From the NCBI RefSeq assembly GCF_003255815.1, contig NC_037674.1:19985537-20049536 (forward strand): DNA of 64,000 nucleotides. The letters run 5' to 3'. Below the pieces are notes generated by a model. That model had not been told where the DNA came from. It searched no databases and worked only from the letters and a program-made list of their open reading frames with translations. The number at the start of each line of letters is the position of its first letter. Within the stretch, counting starts at the first letter, position 1. Positions 26,401 to 41,400 of the stretch are shown here, piece after piece. The translations under genes were made by a program, and so were the position numbers. Source of the stretch: Theropithecus gelada. Taxonomy: Eukaryota > Chordata > Mammalia > Primates > Cercopithecidae.

Positions 26401-29400
26401 GGCTGTGATGTAAGTTTTAGAAGACAATATTCCCTTCAATGGAATTCTCAAGACTGCCAAGATCTTAAATTAAGGAATGGTTTATAAAATCATATGTCAC
26501 ATTACTGCTATCTTCTTACCCCTACCTGGAATGAATTTCCTTCTCTACTCTCTCTCCTATGCCCTATGTGGTCCTCCCTGTACATTTCTCATCCTCCTCT
26601 CTTAAATTCCAATAGGACTTACCTACTGGTAAGTACAAAGATCATTTTGCTTTTGCAGCATCTCCCTTAATGCAAAGTGTTTAAGGGAATTATTATGAGA
26701 AAGAACACTGGTAGTCAGCTCACTAAATTGCTACTATTCCTGCTTAGACACTGTTCCTGAATGTTTTCTATAATCATTCTGACTGGATTTTGATGTTTAG
26801 AAGAACAAAAGTTCTATTCTTTTTTTAAAAAATATTTCTCTTCTTGATTCTTTATCCTCCTGAGCGTCCTTGTTAAAATTAGCTGGGATTAGGGCATTAG
26901 TCCTTAGTCTTTAATTACTTGTATACTTAACTCTGTGGTTCTAAGAAAAGGAACTAATGTCAGCAGATGATGGAACTAGTTAAGCTGGTCAGGCAAGAAT
27001 AAGATACCTGGGAGGTATCCAACGAGCCATAGGAAGAAACAGACTAAGGAAATTAATGTGCCTATTTTCTGTGGTTTCAGAATCCTAGGCATATTCAAAT
27101 AACTGATTTGGTATTTTCAAATATGTAACTTTCAAATCTTTATTACAGTGAAGACCAATGTGGCCGGACATGGTGGTTCATGTCTGTAATTCCAACACTT
27201 TGAGAGGCCAAGGCGGGAGGACTGCTTGAGGCAAGGAGTTCCAAACCAGCCTGGGCAACAAAGCAAGACTTCTTCCCTATAAAAACAATATTAAAAATGA
27301 TTGGGTGCAGTGGCTCACACCTGTAATCCCAGCACTTCAGGAGGCTGAGGCAGGTGGATTACTTGAGGTCAGGAGTTCGAGACCAGCCTGACCAACATGG
27401 TGAAACCCCATCTCTACTAAAAACAAAAAATATTAGCTGGGTGTGGTGGTGGACACCTGTAATCCCAGCTACTCGGGAGGCTGAGGCAGGAGAATCGCTT
27501 GAACCTGGCAGGCAGAAGTTATAGTGAGCCGAGATCATGCCACCGCACTCCAGCCTGGGTGACAGAGCCAGACAGTGTCTCAAAAAAGAAAAAAAAAAAA
27601 AGATTAAAAATTAGCCATGCTACTTGGGAGGCTGAGGTAGGAGGATCCCTTGAGCCTAGGAGTTCGAGGCTGCAGTGAGCTGTGATCATAGCGGTGTGCC
27701 TGAGTAACTGAGTGAGACCAAGTCTTTAAACAAAAACAAAAAAAGGCCATGCATGCCAACCAAGTTCAGATCAGTAAGAAAGAGCACCATAATTCCAACT
27801 TACTATTTCAAGGCTCTCCTGAAACTCCAGAAGTTTAGCTTCAGCTTCTTTATAATTCTTGAAGAACATACACAGTTCATACATCTCCATCACCAATAGT
27901 AATGGGGAATCCTTTGACAAAGAGTTTGAAAAAAATTACAAAATTTTGAACTCAATATTTTTTCAATGAATAATGCCAAATAAGAGAATGTTAAATATGC
28001 TATTAATAAGGCAGAGCATGGTGGCTCATGCCTGTAATGCCAGCACTTTGGGAGGCTGAGGCAGTGGGATCGCCTGAGGCCAGGAGTTCGAGACCACTTT
28101 GGCCAACATGATGAAACCCCATCTCTACTTAAAATATAAAAAAGCAGCCAGGCATGGTGATGCATGCCTGCAATCCCAGCTACTCCAGAGGCTGAGGCAT
28201 GAGAATCACTTGAACCTGGGAGGTGGAGGTTGCAATGAGCCAAGACTGTGCCCCTGCATTCCATCCTGGGCGACAGAGTGAGACTCTGTCTCAATAAATA
28301 AAATAAATAAATAAATAAAATTAGCCAAGTGTGGTGGCATGTGCCTATAGTCCCAGCTACAAGTGAGGGAGGATCACTTGAGACCTGGAGGTCGAAGCTG
28401 TAGCTATGATCACATCACCGCACTCCAGCCTGGGCAACAGAGCAAGACTCTGCCTCAAAAAAAAAAAAAAAAAAAAAAGGCTATTAGCAATAGCTTCACA
28501 GATTAAATCACGTACGTTAAAAAGAAAGTTAAATATATTTTCCTTTTGGAAAAATGATACTCAGGCCAGTTACACCTACTCAATAATCCATTCTGTCTAT
28601 TCTTTTTGAGACGGAGTTTCGTTCTTGTTACCCAGGCTGGAGTGCAATAGCGCGATCTCAGCTCACCGCAACCTCCACCTCCCAGGTTCAAGCCATGCCT
28701 CAGCCTCCGGAGTAGCTGGGATTACAGGCATGTGCTGCCACGCCTGGCTAATTTTGTATTTTTAGTAGAGACGGGGTTTCTCCATGTTGGTCAGGCTGGT
28801 CTCGAACTCTGGACCTCAGGTGATCCACCCGCCTCTGCCTCTCAAAATGCTGGGATTACAGGCGTGAGCCACTGCGCCTGGCATTCTCTGTCTATTCTAT
28901 ACTTGGCCCACTGCACACGGGCAGGAAGCATTCCACCAGATGGTGCTATGACACCTTTATTATTTTTTTAATTTATTATTTTTTTGAGACACAGCCTCAT
29001 TCTGTCACCCAGGCTAGAGTGCAGTGGCATGATCACAGCTCACTCACTACAGCCTTGACCTCAGGTGATCCACCTCAGCTTCTAGAGTAGGTGGGACTAG
29101 AGGTACGTGCCACCATGCCAGGCTAATTTTTGTATTTTTTGTAGAGATGGGGTTTGCCGTGTTGCCCAGGCTGATCTTGAACTCTTGGACTCAACTGATC
29201 CATCCACCTAGGCCTCCCAAAGTGCTGACATTACAGGTGTGCGCCAGCATACCCAGGCATAACATTTTAAACACACATAACTGGATAATCAGCTCTACTT
29301 ACCCACCTTACCTATTGTTGCCTGTGGCACTGATTCATACATTTTATTGTTGTCAGTGGGAGTCGCTCAGTCAGATAATAGGAGTTCTGAATTAGAAAGT

Positions 29401-32400
29401 ATGGCTCTGAACTGTAAATACACCACTTACTAAAGTATTTTGAGACCTTGGGTAGGTTACTTAAGTTTCGTGAGCCTTGATTTATTAGTGTGTAAAATGA
29501 GGGCAACATCACTTCATAATATCTTTTTTTTTTTTGAGACACGGTCTTGCTCTGTCACCCAGGCTGGAGTGCAGTGGCGCGATCTTGGCTCACTGCAACT
29601 TCCACCTCGCGGGTTCAAGTGATTCTCATGCCTCGGCCTCCCAAGTAGCTGGGTTTACAGGTGCATCCCACCACGCCCGGATTTTTTTTTTTTTTTTTTT
29701 GGTATTTTTAGTAGAGACGGGGTTTTGCCATGTTGGCCAGGCTGGTCTCAAATTTCTGGCCTCAAATGATCTACCTGCCTTGGCCTCCCAAAGTGCTGGG
29801 ATTACAGGTGTGAGCCACCATGTCTGGTCCATAATATCTAATATTATTTTCACATAGGATTATTGTGAAAACTCACTAAAATAATGGACAAAAAGCACCC
29901 TGAGGCTAGGCACAGTGGCACATACCTGTAATCCCAGCACTGTGGGAGGCTGAGGTGGGTGGATCACAAGGTCAGGAGATTGAGAACAGCCTGGCCAACA
30001 TGGTGAAACCCCGTCTCTACTAAAAATACAAAAAATTAGCCGGGCATGGTGGCACGTGCCTGTAGTCCCAGCTACTTGGGAGGCTGAGGCAGGAGAACTG
30101 CTTGAACCCGGGAGGCAGAGGTTGCAGTGAGCCGAGATCATGCCACTGCACTCTAGCCTGGGCGACAGAGTGAGGCTCTGTCTCAAAAAAACAAAAAAAC
30201 AAAAAAAACCCACCACACCCTGGGTCAGGTGTGGTGACTGATGCTTGTAATCCCAGTGCTTTGGGAAGATGAGGTAGGAGGATCGCTTGAGTCCAGGAGT
30301 TCGAGACCAGCCTGGTCAACATGGTGAAACTCCGTCTCTACTAAAAATACAAAAGAAAAAAACAAAAACAAACAAACAAAAAACCCAGGCATGGTGGCGT
30401 GTGCCTGTGGTCCTACCCACCTGGGAGGCTGAGTTGGGAAGATCAAGTAAGCCTTGGAGGTTGAGGCTGGAGTGAGCCTTATCACGACAATGAACTACAA
30501 CCTGGGTGACAGAGTAGGACCCTGTCTCAAAAAGTAAAATAAAGTAAAATAAAATAAAAAAATACCACTTTGCTAAGGTAATTTTTTTTTTTTTTTTTTG
30601 AGATGGAGTCTTGCTCTGTCACCTAGGTTGGAGTGTAGTGGCACGATCTCAGCTCACTGCAACCTCTACCTCCCAGGTTCAAGCAATTATCCTCCCTCAG
30701 CCTTCCGAGTAGTTGGAATTACAGGCCCATGCCACCATGCCCGGCTAAGTTTTGTATTTTTAGTAGAGACAGGGTTTCACCATGTTGGACAGGCTGGTCT
30801 CAAACTCCTGACCTCAAGTGATCTGCCCACCTCAGCCTCCCAAAGTGCTGAGATTACAGGCATGAGCCACCGTGCCCTGCCAGTAAATGGTACTTCTAAT
30901 ATCACCATCATCATCTGCTGTTGGCTAAAAAAAATGCAAGGATGGAAATAAGAAAAAGCCAAGAGGGGATATGCTGAAGTAACCCCGTAAGCTCTGGAAA
31001 GAAGTGAAGCAACGATCACTACCTTAAAGAAAAGCTGGAAACCTCTGATGAGAGTTTTGCTCTTCTGTCTTGTTAATAATGCTCTCCAGATGACTGAAAG
31101 ATCCTCAAGGTTCCAGGTATGGTCCTCTATCGAGTCCTGAATGCGTCCCATGGCTTCAGTTGCAACACTGTCCTCCACAGAAGTGATGATCCAAACACAG
31201 AGACAAGAAATGGCACTGGCACCCTGCCATGGGATAAATAAAATAACAACTAGGCCTGGATTACGTGGCAAATGTTCAAATGCTACAGATGGGTATTTCC
31301 TGTTTAGAATAAGTCACCCAACTTAATTAGTTAAAATGGCTTGAAAAGCCTTCATACATGAAACAAACTAATGAGCAACCAAGGGACCGTTCTAAACTGT
31401 CCTGCAGAGTGTTGCAGGTCAAAAGACCAAGAAGCAGACAGAAGGAGGAATATGTGAAAGTCAGGGAAGTACGAATCGTAAGAGAGTAGGATTGCCCTCC
31501 ACTGATCTGCTGATTAAAGGACTGTCTGGAATGTCCCTTTTCCCTGCTAAAGAAGGCACCAAAGAAACACTGGTGGTCAGTCCACCAAAGCGTCTTTCTC
31601 TGTGACTGCCAACCAGGAGCCAAGGCTCTGACCACTTGAGTTCACTGAATGTTAAGGCACAAGCAAGTACACTAAATGGCCCAGAGCCTAAGCTAGAGAA
31701 GCACAAAAAGTTGCAGTGAACTTGGAAACACATGCTGGAACCTCACTGTCATCATCATCCCACTTCTGATTATCAGCCTTTCCTGTCCCTCATCACTTAT
31801 TCTATTGTTCTCTGGGTACTTAATTTAGGCTTCTCATGATCCTCACCTGGAGACATGAGGCCAGAACACTGAGGATAGGGGCCTGTTGTTTCACTGCTTC
31901 AACCAGAAGCCAGTGCCAGGAGTCTGGCTCCTCTGAGCATTGAAGCAGAATTTCAAATAAATCGGTCATCACTTCTTTGCTTCCCTGAAGTTCCTGGGAG
32001 GACTTATTGCAGACTTGATTGATGTCCATTTTGGAGGTGGGCACTAAGGGCAAGTTCTCAAAAGCCAGCCTTAAGTGGTCCTGAATGACTGGGCTGAAGT
32101 ACTGGATAAGGGATTTCACCTAGAAAGCATATCAGATGATTAAACAAAAACCCAACTTTCAGTTTCAACTGGAGCTGAAAATGTTAGAGAAAAGTATAGA
32201 CAAAATTATGCTTTCTCACCCTGAACTAAGTCAGAGTGACTACTATATAATTTTACAAAGTTGTATGGTGCTTTTGAGTGAATTTCCATATTCAATCTGA
32301 AGTCACAAAAGCTTTTCAGCTCTTCAGTACTAATGACTAGTGCCTTGTCTGATGCCAACCCACTGAAATCTTAGGAAAAATAATAGTATCACATGAAACA

Positions 32401-35400
32401 AAAGCCCATGGATCCAGTACGTATCCCGGATGTCAAGAAAAAAAAAAAGGCCTATGTCTACATAATAGAAAGAATGCTATCTTCTGAGAAGTGTTCCTAT
32501 TTCCTTTTGAGTGACTGCTAACAATTAGTGGCTTACCTCTGCTGGGTGGTAGTTGTGGAGTTGGCTGTGAATAATGAACTGCAGCCAATCATTTGCTTTG
32601 GCACATTCTCTGAGGTAAGATATGCTTAGTTTCATATCGTGTAGCCTGCAGAACTGTACCACTAATGCCCACTGGCTGCTAGATTCACTGGATAACCTAT
32701 AATTAGAATTAGAGGTGGGGGTGGTCAAGAAAAAACAAAAAAACTCATTAAAATATAGCTTTAGTTTGAACTGGAAAATGAGTAAAAATGATATAAATTA
32801 AAGCACAGTATATTCTCCAATAAATACTAAATATTTATTAGGCTACTTTGAAAAGTAGATTCTTTTTTCATTCTTTTTTTTTTTTTTGAGACAGAGTTTC
32901 GCTCTTGTTGCCTAGGCTAGAGTGCAATGGTGCGATCTTAGCTCACTGCAACCTCTGCCTGCTGGGTTCAAGCAGTTCTCCTGTCTCAGCCTCCCGAGTA
33001 GCTGGGATTACAGGCAGGCACCACCACGCCAAGCTAATTTTGTATTTTTAGTAGAGACGGGGTTTCTCCATGTTGGTCAGGCTGGTCTTGAACTCCCAAC
33101 CTCAGGTGATCCGCCCACCTTGGATTCCTAAAGTGCTGGGATTACAGGTGTGAACCACTGTGCCTGACCGAAAAAAGTAGATTCTTTCACCCATAAGGCA
33201 GAATAGCTAGCTTATCATACTGGCACAATTCATTCCTTCCCCAAGTCATCAATCAAATACCTATTTATACTGGCTGTGTAGCATCCTTAGGAGAACTGAG
33301 GAAGTTGTCAGTCAAGAAACTTTCTGAGCACTTAATTCTCTTGCTCTATTCACTTTAGAGTACTCAGAGGCCTGGTGGGTACCTGGGCCTCCTCACCAGA
33401 GGGAGGGTACACGTTTCTGCTGCAAGCAGGATTCTGCCAAGAACAGAATCAGTGATAGGATATACAGAAAAAGGGTGCCTTCTCAGGGTCTGGAGTGGTT
33501 AGGTCAGCCTCAGCGGGGCAGCATAGAGAAAAACAGGCATGAAGTGTAAGGACATGCTTTTACGTACAGTCACTTCAGCTTCCATTATCAATTGACATAA
33601 TACAAAGAAAAAATTAAGGACATTACTTAAAGTCAAATTTTAGAAGACCCATCCCACATCATCCTCTTCTTCTCCTTCATTTTTTTCCAATCCTCCAAGA
33701 CATCTGAACCCACATCTTCTGGCATTTCAACATGTACCATTTAAAAGACTTCTCTGACTAGCAGGGCAGTGGAAGAGACAAAGCTGCTCTCCGTCTCTTG
33801 GTAAGTCCATCTCTAAAGAGAGAACTGCTGTCTTCACCTTCTTTTCACTGATGGCAAGATGCAATTAAAATCATTATTTATTTACTGAGCATCTGCTATA
33901 TGCTAGATAAAGAAGAAGATAAGGTCTAGTGGGATTTAGTGAAAACACCAGAGTTGTTCAAAGAAAAACTAGGCAAATACAGGTTGGCATAATAAGCTTG
34001 TTAGAAAAGCGGCTGAGACTGCAACTCACAAACCTCTTTATTTCCTGTTGCTGAATGCTGTTCCATGTGCCTTCTTCTAAGAGAACAAGCAATTCTTCTG
34101 TGGTTGCCTTTTCACCATCAGCTAGTTTAGATAGTTTTTCGGCTGTAAGAAATATAAACAACAAAATACGGTCAAGAGAAAAAGTCAAAACCTGAGCAAT
34201 TCTGTTTGAATAGTGTGGCTCAGGGCCATTTCAGAACCCAATTAAAGTGCCCAAGAAAGTGAGATAAAGAACACACACTCTGCAGGAAAAGGATAAAATC
34301 AAGAAGATAGCCATTTTCTCCCCAAGCACTCAAAAATCAATGCCTTAGACCTAGTCACACCTTCTCTAAACAAAGCAGGCCAAATAAAAAAAGGTGCTGT
34401 ACCTACAGACTCTCTGATAAAGCTGTACTGAGCATCTTCATTTCTGCACTTGTATCTCAAAATTATATTGGCCACTTTCATATCAACTCTGAGTTTGAGG
34501 CTGTCAAGGCCAAGCAATTCTAAGAAACAAACACATGCAGCTCCTACTGAAGGTATGTGGAAGGAGGAGAGCCCTATAACATAGGCTTCATTGCCTACTT
34601 GCTGGATCCTGAAAAAGAAAGGAATCAAAATCACATCAGCACATGAAAATTATTTCTCACCAGGAAAAGCAAATGGAATTAAATCAGTGACACATGGAGT
34701 GCCAGCCATGTGATTTCTGGCCTCCTCTCCCTTCCCTTTTGCCCCTTGCACGTACCTGTTTAGGTTCCTGGTAGCTTTTCAGTTGTCTTTTGGCACAAGA
34801 GCCCCCCATTCCCTTAAGTTGACTTTCTAAAACACTTACTCATAGTCTAAATTATTCTTGCTTCCAACTTCATCCAGAAGACATGAAGTACAACTTCTGA
34901 AAGACTGCCAACTTGTGATTTTATCAATTATGAGTATGTATACGAACTACGAAGAATATCAATGCCACTTAAAGTTTGACATCATAAAGCACATTTAAAA
35001 AAACTCAGATAGGCCTTTTATAGGAATAGAAAATTTGAGAAAGACATAATAAATTACTATTTATTATTATTATTATTATTATTTTTGAGATGGAGTCTCG
35101 TTCTGTTGCCCAGACTGGAGTGCAGTGGCGTGCTCTCGGCTCACTTCAACCTCCGCCTCCCGGGTTCAAGTGATTCTCCTGCCTCAGTCTCCCGAGTAGC
35201 TGGGACTACAGGTGCCCACCACCATGCCTGGCTAAGTTTTGTATTTTTAGTAGAGATGGGGTTTCACCATATTGGCCAGGCTGGTCTCAAATTGCTGACC
35301 TTGTGATCTGTCCACCTCAGCCTCCCAAAGTGCTGGGATTACAGGTGTGAGCCACCATGCTCAGCCCACACAAGACATTATTAACCATGTTTTTAACATG

Positions 35401-38400
35401 TGGAATGGGAGGCTGAGGGATATCTTTCATTTTCACCTTTCTAAACTACTTGAATACTTTACCATAAAAAAGGTATTACTTTGTTAATTATAAAACAAAC
35501 CAATAAAGTAAATCTATATTTAGCTGTTCATTATAGTAAATGCTCCTCTCAATTCTGTGCTTTATAAAAATGAATTAAATGAATTATTAAAGACATTAAA
35601 TATAGAATTCACATCTCATCATATAATTCCTTTTCTTAAGTTCTGGGGTACATGTGCAGAACATGCAGGTTACATAGTATACATGTGCCATGGCAGTTTG
35701 CTGCACCTATCAACCTGTCATCTAGGTTTTAATTCCCGCATGCATTAGGTATTTGTCCTAATGCTCTCCCTCCCTTAGAATTCCCTCTCTAACCACTAAT
35801 ACCTGACAAGCTCCTATATGATTTTAAATCTGATTATTTTTCAAAATATATTTATCTTTTTTCCAGTTAACAAAAATCACACACACTGAATGCCAGAAAC
35901 TTGGGACACACAGGGAAGCACAAATGAAAACAATAATCACCATCCAAATGTATTCACTGTTAAATGTGGTATGTTTCCAGTATGTTTTTCAATGTATGTG
36001 TAAAATGTTACAGATATGCCCCTTTTTAGAATACAAATTATAATTTATTTTACTTTTTTTTTAGTGGTAGAGCCTGTTACCCAGGCTAAAGTGCAGTGGT
36101 GTGACCATAGTTCACTGCCTACTTGAACTCCTGGGCTCAGGTGATACTCCTGCTTCCCAAAGAGCTGGGATTACAGGGGTGAACCACTGTACCCAGCCAA
36201 AATTATATTTTAAATACTCACAGTTGCTTGGGAGTCTTGCTTTTGATTAATTCTTGGACCAGAAAAGTACCAAATGCAAATGATGGCCGTCCATGATGTA
36301 AATAATAAGCAAAATTCAGACGTTCCACTACAGCGTATTTATTAACCAGGTCAGGGCTAGAGAAATGTGGGAGATGACTCCATGCATCTGGGAGGAAAGT
36401 GAAACAATATCAATTATCTGTACATCACCATAATTAATTTCAGATTTGCACATGGAAAACTTAACTCTCTAATGATAAAAGAAAACTGGTTGCTGTAATC
36501 ATTTTGCATCACTATGTATCACTTTGAACTTACCAAAACTTGTTTTATTTTACTTCAACATATAGAGATAGCCTTCATTTTATACAAAGATGTGTATCTG
36601 AGAAGTTGCATAAAAACTATGGTAAGAAATGATGCTCTGGCTGAGTGCGGTGGCTCACGCCTGTAATCCCAGCACTTTGGGAGGCCAAGGCAGGAGGATG
36701 ACCTGAGGTCAAGAGTTCGAGACCAGCCTGACCAACATGGAGAAACCCCATCTCTACTAAAAATACAAAATTAGCCAGGTGTGGTGGCGCATGCCTGTAA
36801 TCCCAGCTACTTGAGAGGCTGAGGCAGGAGAATAGATTGAATCTGGGAGGCAGAAGTTGTGGTGAGCTGAGATTGTGCCTTTGCACTCCAGCCTGGGCAA
36901 GAGCGAAACTCTGCCTCCAAAAACTAAAAATAAAAATAAAAATAAAAAAAAGATGCTCCCTCCTACCATCCCATTAAACTTACTTGTAATTTTAGTTGCT
37001 TTTTTTTTTTTCTGTTGAGAGACTCTTTTAGGATCTACAATCAGCACTCTAGAGCTGATTGTCTCTAAACGCCTGAGTACTTTGAAATCTTCTCTCCTCT
37101 CTGGGCTTTTATGATCTCCTAAGTAAAATAAGCAAATTGGGCTAGATTATCTTGGAAGGCTATGCCAGCGGGAGTGCTCCATGACATCTTGTTAGTGGAA
37201 TCTTCCTCCTGTGAGGGCTGCGGTCATTGAACTACAGCTTTGGCAGAGACCTGAGAGGGTCTGGCTGCCAGTGGAGCAAGGCTCAGTGATTACTTGGGGT
37301 GGAGAGGGATGTCTTCTCTCCGTTTGGGTCTTCCTGGCCACAGCTCATTACATCTGTTATTATAGATACTAATATATAACTGCGGGGGGAATTCCCAGTA
37401 TCTATAACATCCCTATATCTATATCCCAGTATCTGTAACACATCCCTAAACCAATGGAGGAACACGTGCTGGGGACATAAGAAAGCAGACCCAGAAGTGA
37501 CTCCTTAGAGGGCAATGTGCATGCTCATTTTGGGACAACTGTCAGAGAGCTAAAGCCATTCTGGTTGAATGTGTAAAACTGATATAAACAAATAACTTTA
37601 GAAGCTGTCCCAACTGATTTCATTTAAGGATACTGTTTACAGGGGTGGAAGGAAGCTCTAGTCTGGCAGGTCTAGTATCTCAGAGGTAATAGGGCTTTAG
37701 AGTCATAAATGTGTTTGAGGCCGAGCGTGGTGGCTCACTCCTGTAATCCCAGCACTTTGGGAGGCTGAGATGGGTGGATCAACTGAGGTCGGGAGTTCGA
37801 TATCAGCCTGACCAACGTGGAGAAACCCCATCACTACTAAAAATACAAAATTAGCCAGACATGGTGGTGCATGCCTGTAGTCCCAGCTACTCAGGAGACT
37901 GAGGCAGGAGAATCACTTGAACCTGGGAGGTGGAGGTTGCAGTCTGCCAAGATCGCGCCATTGCACTCCAGTCTGGGCAACAAGAGTAAAACTCCGTCTC
38001 CAAAAAAAAAAAAAAAGTGTGTGATTCCTGGTTTTGATACCACTAGTTGCGTGACCTTGAGCAACTTATTTAACTTTTAAGAATTGTATATATTTAAAGT
38101 ATACAACATAAATGGTTTTTTTTGGGTCTTTTTTTTTGGGACAGGGTCTGGCTCTGTCGCCTAGACTGGAGTGCAGTGGCACAATCTTGGCTCACTGCAA
38201 CCTCTGCCTCCTGGGCTCAGGTGATCCTCCCACTTCAGCCTCCCAAGTAGCTGGGACCACAGATGCACTCCACCACACCCAGCTTTCTTTAGTATTTTTG
38301 GTAGAGATGAGGTCTCAAAATCCTGAGCTCAAGCAATCTGCCTGCCTTGGCCTCCCAGTGTGCTGGGATTACATGTGTGCACCCAGCCTCTTCTTTTTTT

Positions 38401-41400
38401 TTTTTTTAAGATAGAGTCTTGCTCTGCTATCCAGGCTGGACTGCCATGGCACAATCTTGGCTCACTGCAACCTCTGCCTCCTGGGTTCAAGCGATTCTCC
38501 TGCCTTAGTGTCCTGAGTAGCTGGGACTTACAGGCATGTGCCACCACACCTAATTTTTGTACTTACAGTAGAGACGGGGTTTCGCCATATTGGCCAGACT
38601 GGTCTCAAACTCCTGACCTCAGGTGATCTGCCCACCTCGGTCTCCCAAAGTGCTGGGATTACAGGCATGAGCGTGAGCCACCGTGTCCGGCCAGCCACCG
38701 CACCCAGCCCACCTAGCCTCTTTCACCAATGTTTGATGGTTTAACATGTACAGATCTTTGACCTCTTTGATTAAATTTATTCCTAAGTATTTTGTGTTCT
38801 ATTAAAAAACAGAAATGGGATAGTTTTGTTCATTATCTTTTTCAGATAGTTTGCTATTGATATATAGAACACTACTGATTTTTGTATGTTGATTTAATAT
38901 CCTACAACTTTCCTGAATTAGTTCTAACAGTTTTACTGGTAGAGTCTTTAGGATTTTCTTTTTTTTTTTTTTTGAGACGGAGTCTCGCTCTGTCGCCCAG
39001 GCTGGAGTGCAGTGGCCGGATCTCAGCTCACTGCAAGCTCCGCCTGCCGGGTTCACGCCATTCTCCTGCCTCAGCCTCCCGAGTAGCTGGGACTACAGGC
39101 GTCCGCCACATCGCCCGGCTAGTTTTTTGTATTTTTTAGTAGAGACGGGGTTTCACCGTGTTAGCCAGGATGGTCTCGATCTCCTGACCTCGTGATCCAC
39201 CCGTCTCGGCCTCCCAAAGTGCTGGGATTACAGGCTTGAGCCACCGCGCCCGGCCCTTTAGGATTTTCTATATGCAAAATCATGCCATCTGCAAACAATG
39301 AAAACTTCACTTCTTCCTTTCTGATTTGGATGCCTTTCATTTTTTTTTTTCTTGCTTAAATGCTCTGGTTAGGACTTCAAGTACTATGTTGAACAGAAGT
39401 GGCAAGGGTGGGCATCCCTGTCTTGTTTCTGATCTTAGAGGAAAAGCTTTCAACTTTTCACTGCTGAGTATGATAATAGCTGTGAGCCTGTCATATATGG
39501 CCTTTATAATGTTGAGATGCATTCCTTCTATGCCTAATTTGTTGAGAGTTTTTATTATGAAAGGATGTTGAATTTTGCAAAATGCCTTTTCTGTATCTAT
39601 TGATATGATCATATGGTTTTTGTCTTTTTTTTTTTTTTTTTTTTGTGAGATGGAGTCTCGCTCTGTTGCCACTCACGGCTGGAGTGCAGTGGTGTGATCT
39701 TGGCTCACTGCAAGTTCCGCCTCCCAGGTTCACGCCATTCTCCTGCCTCAGCCTCCCAAGTAGCTGGGACTACAGGCATCCGCCACCATGCCCAGCTAAT
39801 ATTTTTTGTACTTTTTAGTAGAGACAGGGTTTCCCACCGTGTTAGCCGGGATGGTCTCGATCACCTGACCTCATGATCCACTCGCCTCGGCCTCCCAAAG
39901 TGTTGGGATTACAGGCGTGAGCCATTGCGCTTGGCCTGGTTTTTGTCTTGCATTCTGTTAATGTGGTGTATAATTTATTAATTTGTGTATGTTGAACCAC
40001 CCTGGTTTTAATTCTGTATTTGATGATCCTTTAAGTTCAGAAAGGCAATAGCCAATAACCCTATCATTATAAAATCTGTTAAATATATGCAAAAGGAGCT
40101 TTTTAAATTCATTCACAAAGGTCATTATGCAATAAAATCCCTTTTAACATATTTATATGAGTCCTCTGTTCACCAAAGCCAATTCACTGCACCTTTCTCC
40201 AACAGGTAATTTTTTTTTTTTTTTTTTTTTTTTTTTGGACACAGGGTCTTGCTCTGTTGCCCAGGCTGGAGTGCAGTGGCATGACCAAAATTCACTGCAG
40301 CCTTGACTTCCTTAACTCAAGCAATCCTCTTGCCTCAGCCTCCTGTAGGACTGTAGGCACACACAACCATGCCTGGCTAATTTTTAAATTTTTCTTTCAC
40401 CTTCTTGACCCTTATCTTCTATACCTGGCTAATTTTTTGTAGAGACAGTGTCTTGCTATGTTGTCCAAGCTGGTCTTGAATTCCTGGCCTCAAGCAATCC
40501 TTCCACCTCAGCTTCCTAAGTGTTAGGATTACAGGCATGAGCCGCTACACCTGGCCTCCAACAGGTAATTTTAGAACGTTTTTCCCTCGACACTAATTAC
40601 CCTTCTATAACCTCCATTTGTTATCACCTACTTTCTGATGTTGTATTCATAGAGCATGAATATCTTGGAAAGATGGCACCATCTTTCTATTAATAAGACC
40701 AACAGAATAGCTCAGATTAAAGTTCCTCTAAACCCAAGAAAATATCAGAACAAAAATGTCTCTTTTTAGATAAATCTGAAGTCAGAAGATATTTTGATGT
40801 GAGTCTAGTCATCTCTTGGTATCCATGGGATTGGTTCCTGAAACTCTTGGATACCAAAATCCACAGAAGGATGCTCAAGTCCCTGTAAAATAGCATAGTA
40901 TTTATATATAGCCTATGCACATTTCCCCATACACTTTAAATTACTCTAGATCATTTATAATACCTAATAAATGTAAATGCTATGTAAATAGTTGTTATAC
41001 TGTATTTTTAAATTGGTTTTTTTTATTGTTCTTTTTTTTTTTTTTAATTGTTTGTTTGTTCTCTCAAATATTTCCCATCTGAGGTTAGCTGAACCCTTGG
41101 ATATGGAACCCAAGGATCTGGAGGGCTGACTCCAGTTAGAAAGAAATAATCACTCCTGTCATGTACTATTCAATTGTCTCTTAACCACTTACTACCTATT
41201 TTTAAAAAAAGACAACACAGTGATCTGGTTCCAGAAACTAGTTCTGGAAAACAGTGTATCTGCTCTTGTTTTCAAAGTTCAAAGCTTATTTCTGAAATAA
41301 AGTTGTATTTTCTCATGGAATTCCAAGGACTTTCCACATTGTGACCTGATTCCTAAAAAAAAAAAGGCTTGAAGACTCTCGAGGTATCTGTCATCTTACA

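Larger units (their letters stand above)
38726..40020 (-). repeat. L1 ORF2 fragment holding two Alus
   Basis: Antisense L1: ctgcaaacaatgaaaacttc, gggcatccctgtcttgtttctgatctta, tatctattgatatgatcatatgg. The minus strand encodes a degraded reverse-transcriptase stretch (39337-39672, including TRQGCPPLPLLFNIVLEVL) with stops and a poly(A) run at one end, so it is dead. Confidence 0.9.

Noticed and set aside
31327..31733. Minus-strand frames of 90-102 codons in intron 25
   Set aside because: They lie between exons 25 and 26, which already join in phase (SCLQ to GASA); no family match, so chance frames.
39337..39672. Reverse-transcriptase-like frame as a possible active element
   Set aside because: Short, degraded L1 ORF2 piece in an L1 interrupted by Alus; no intact ORF.
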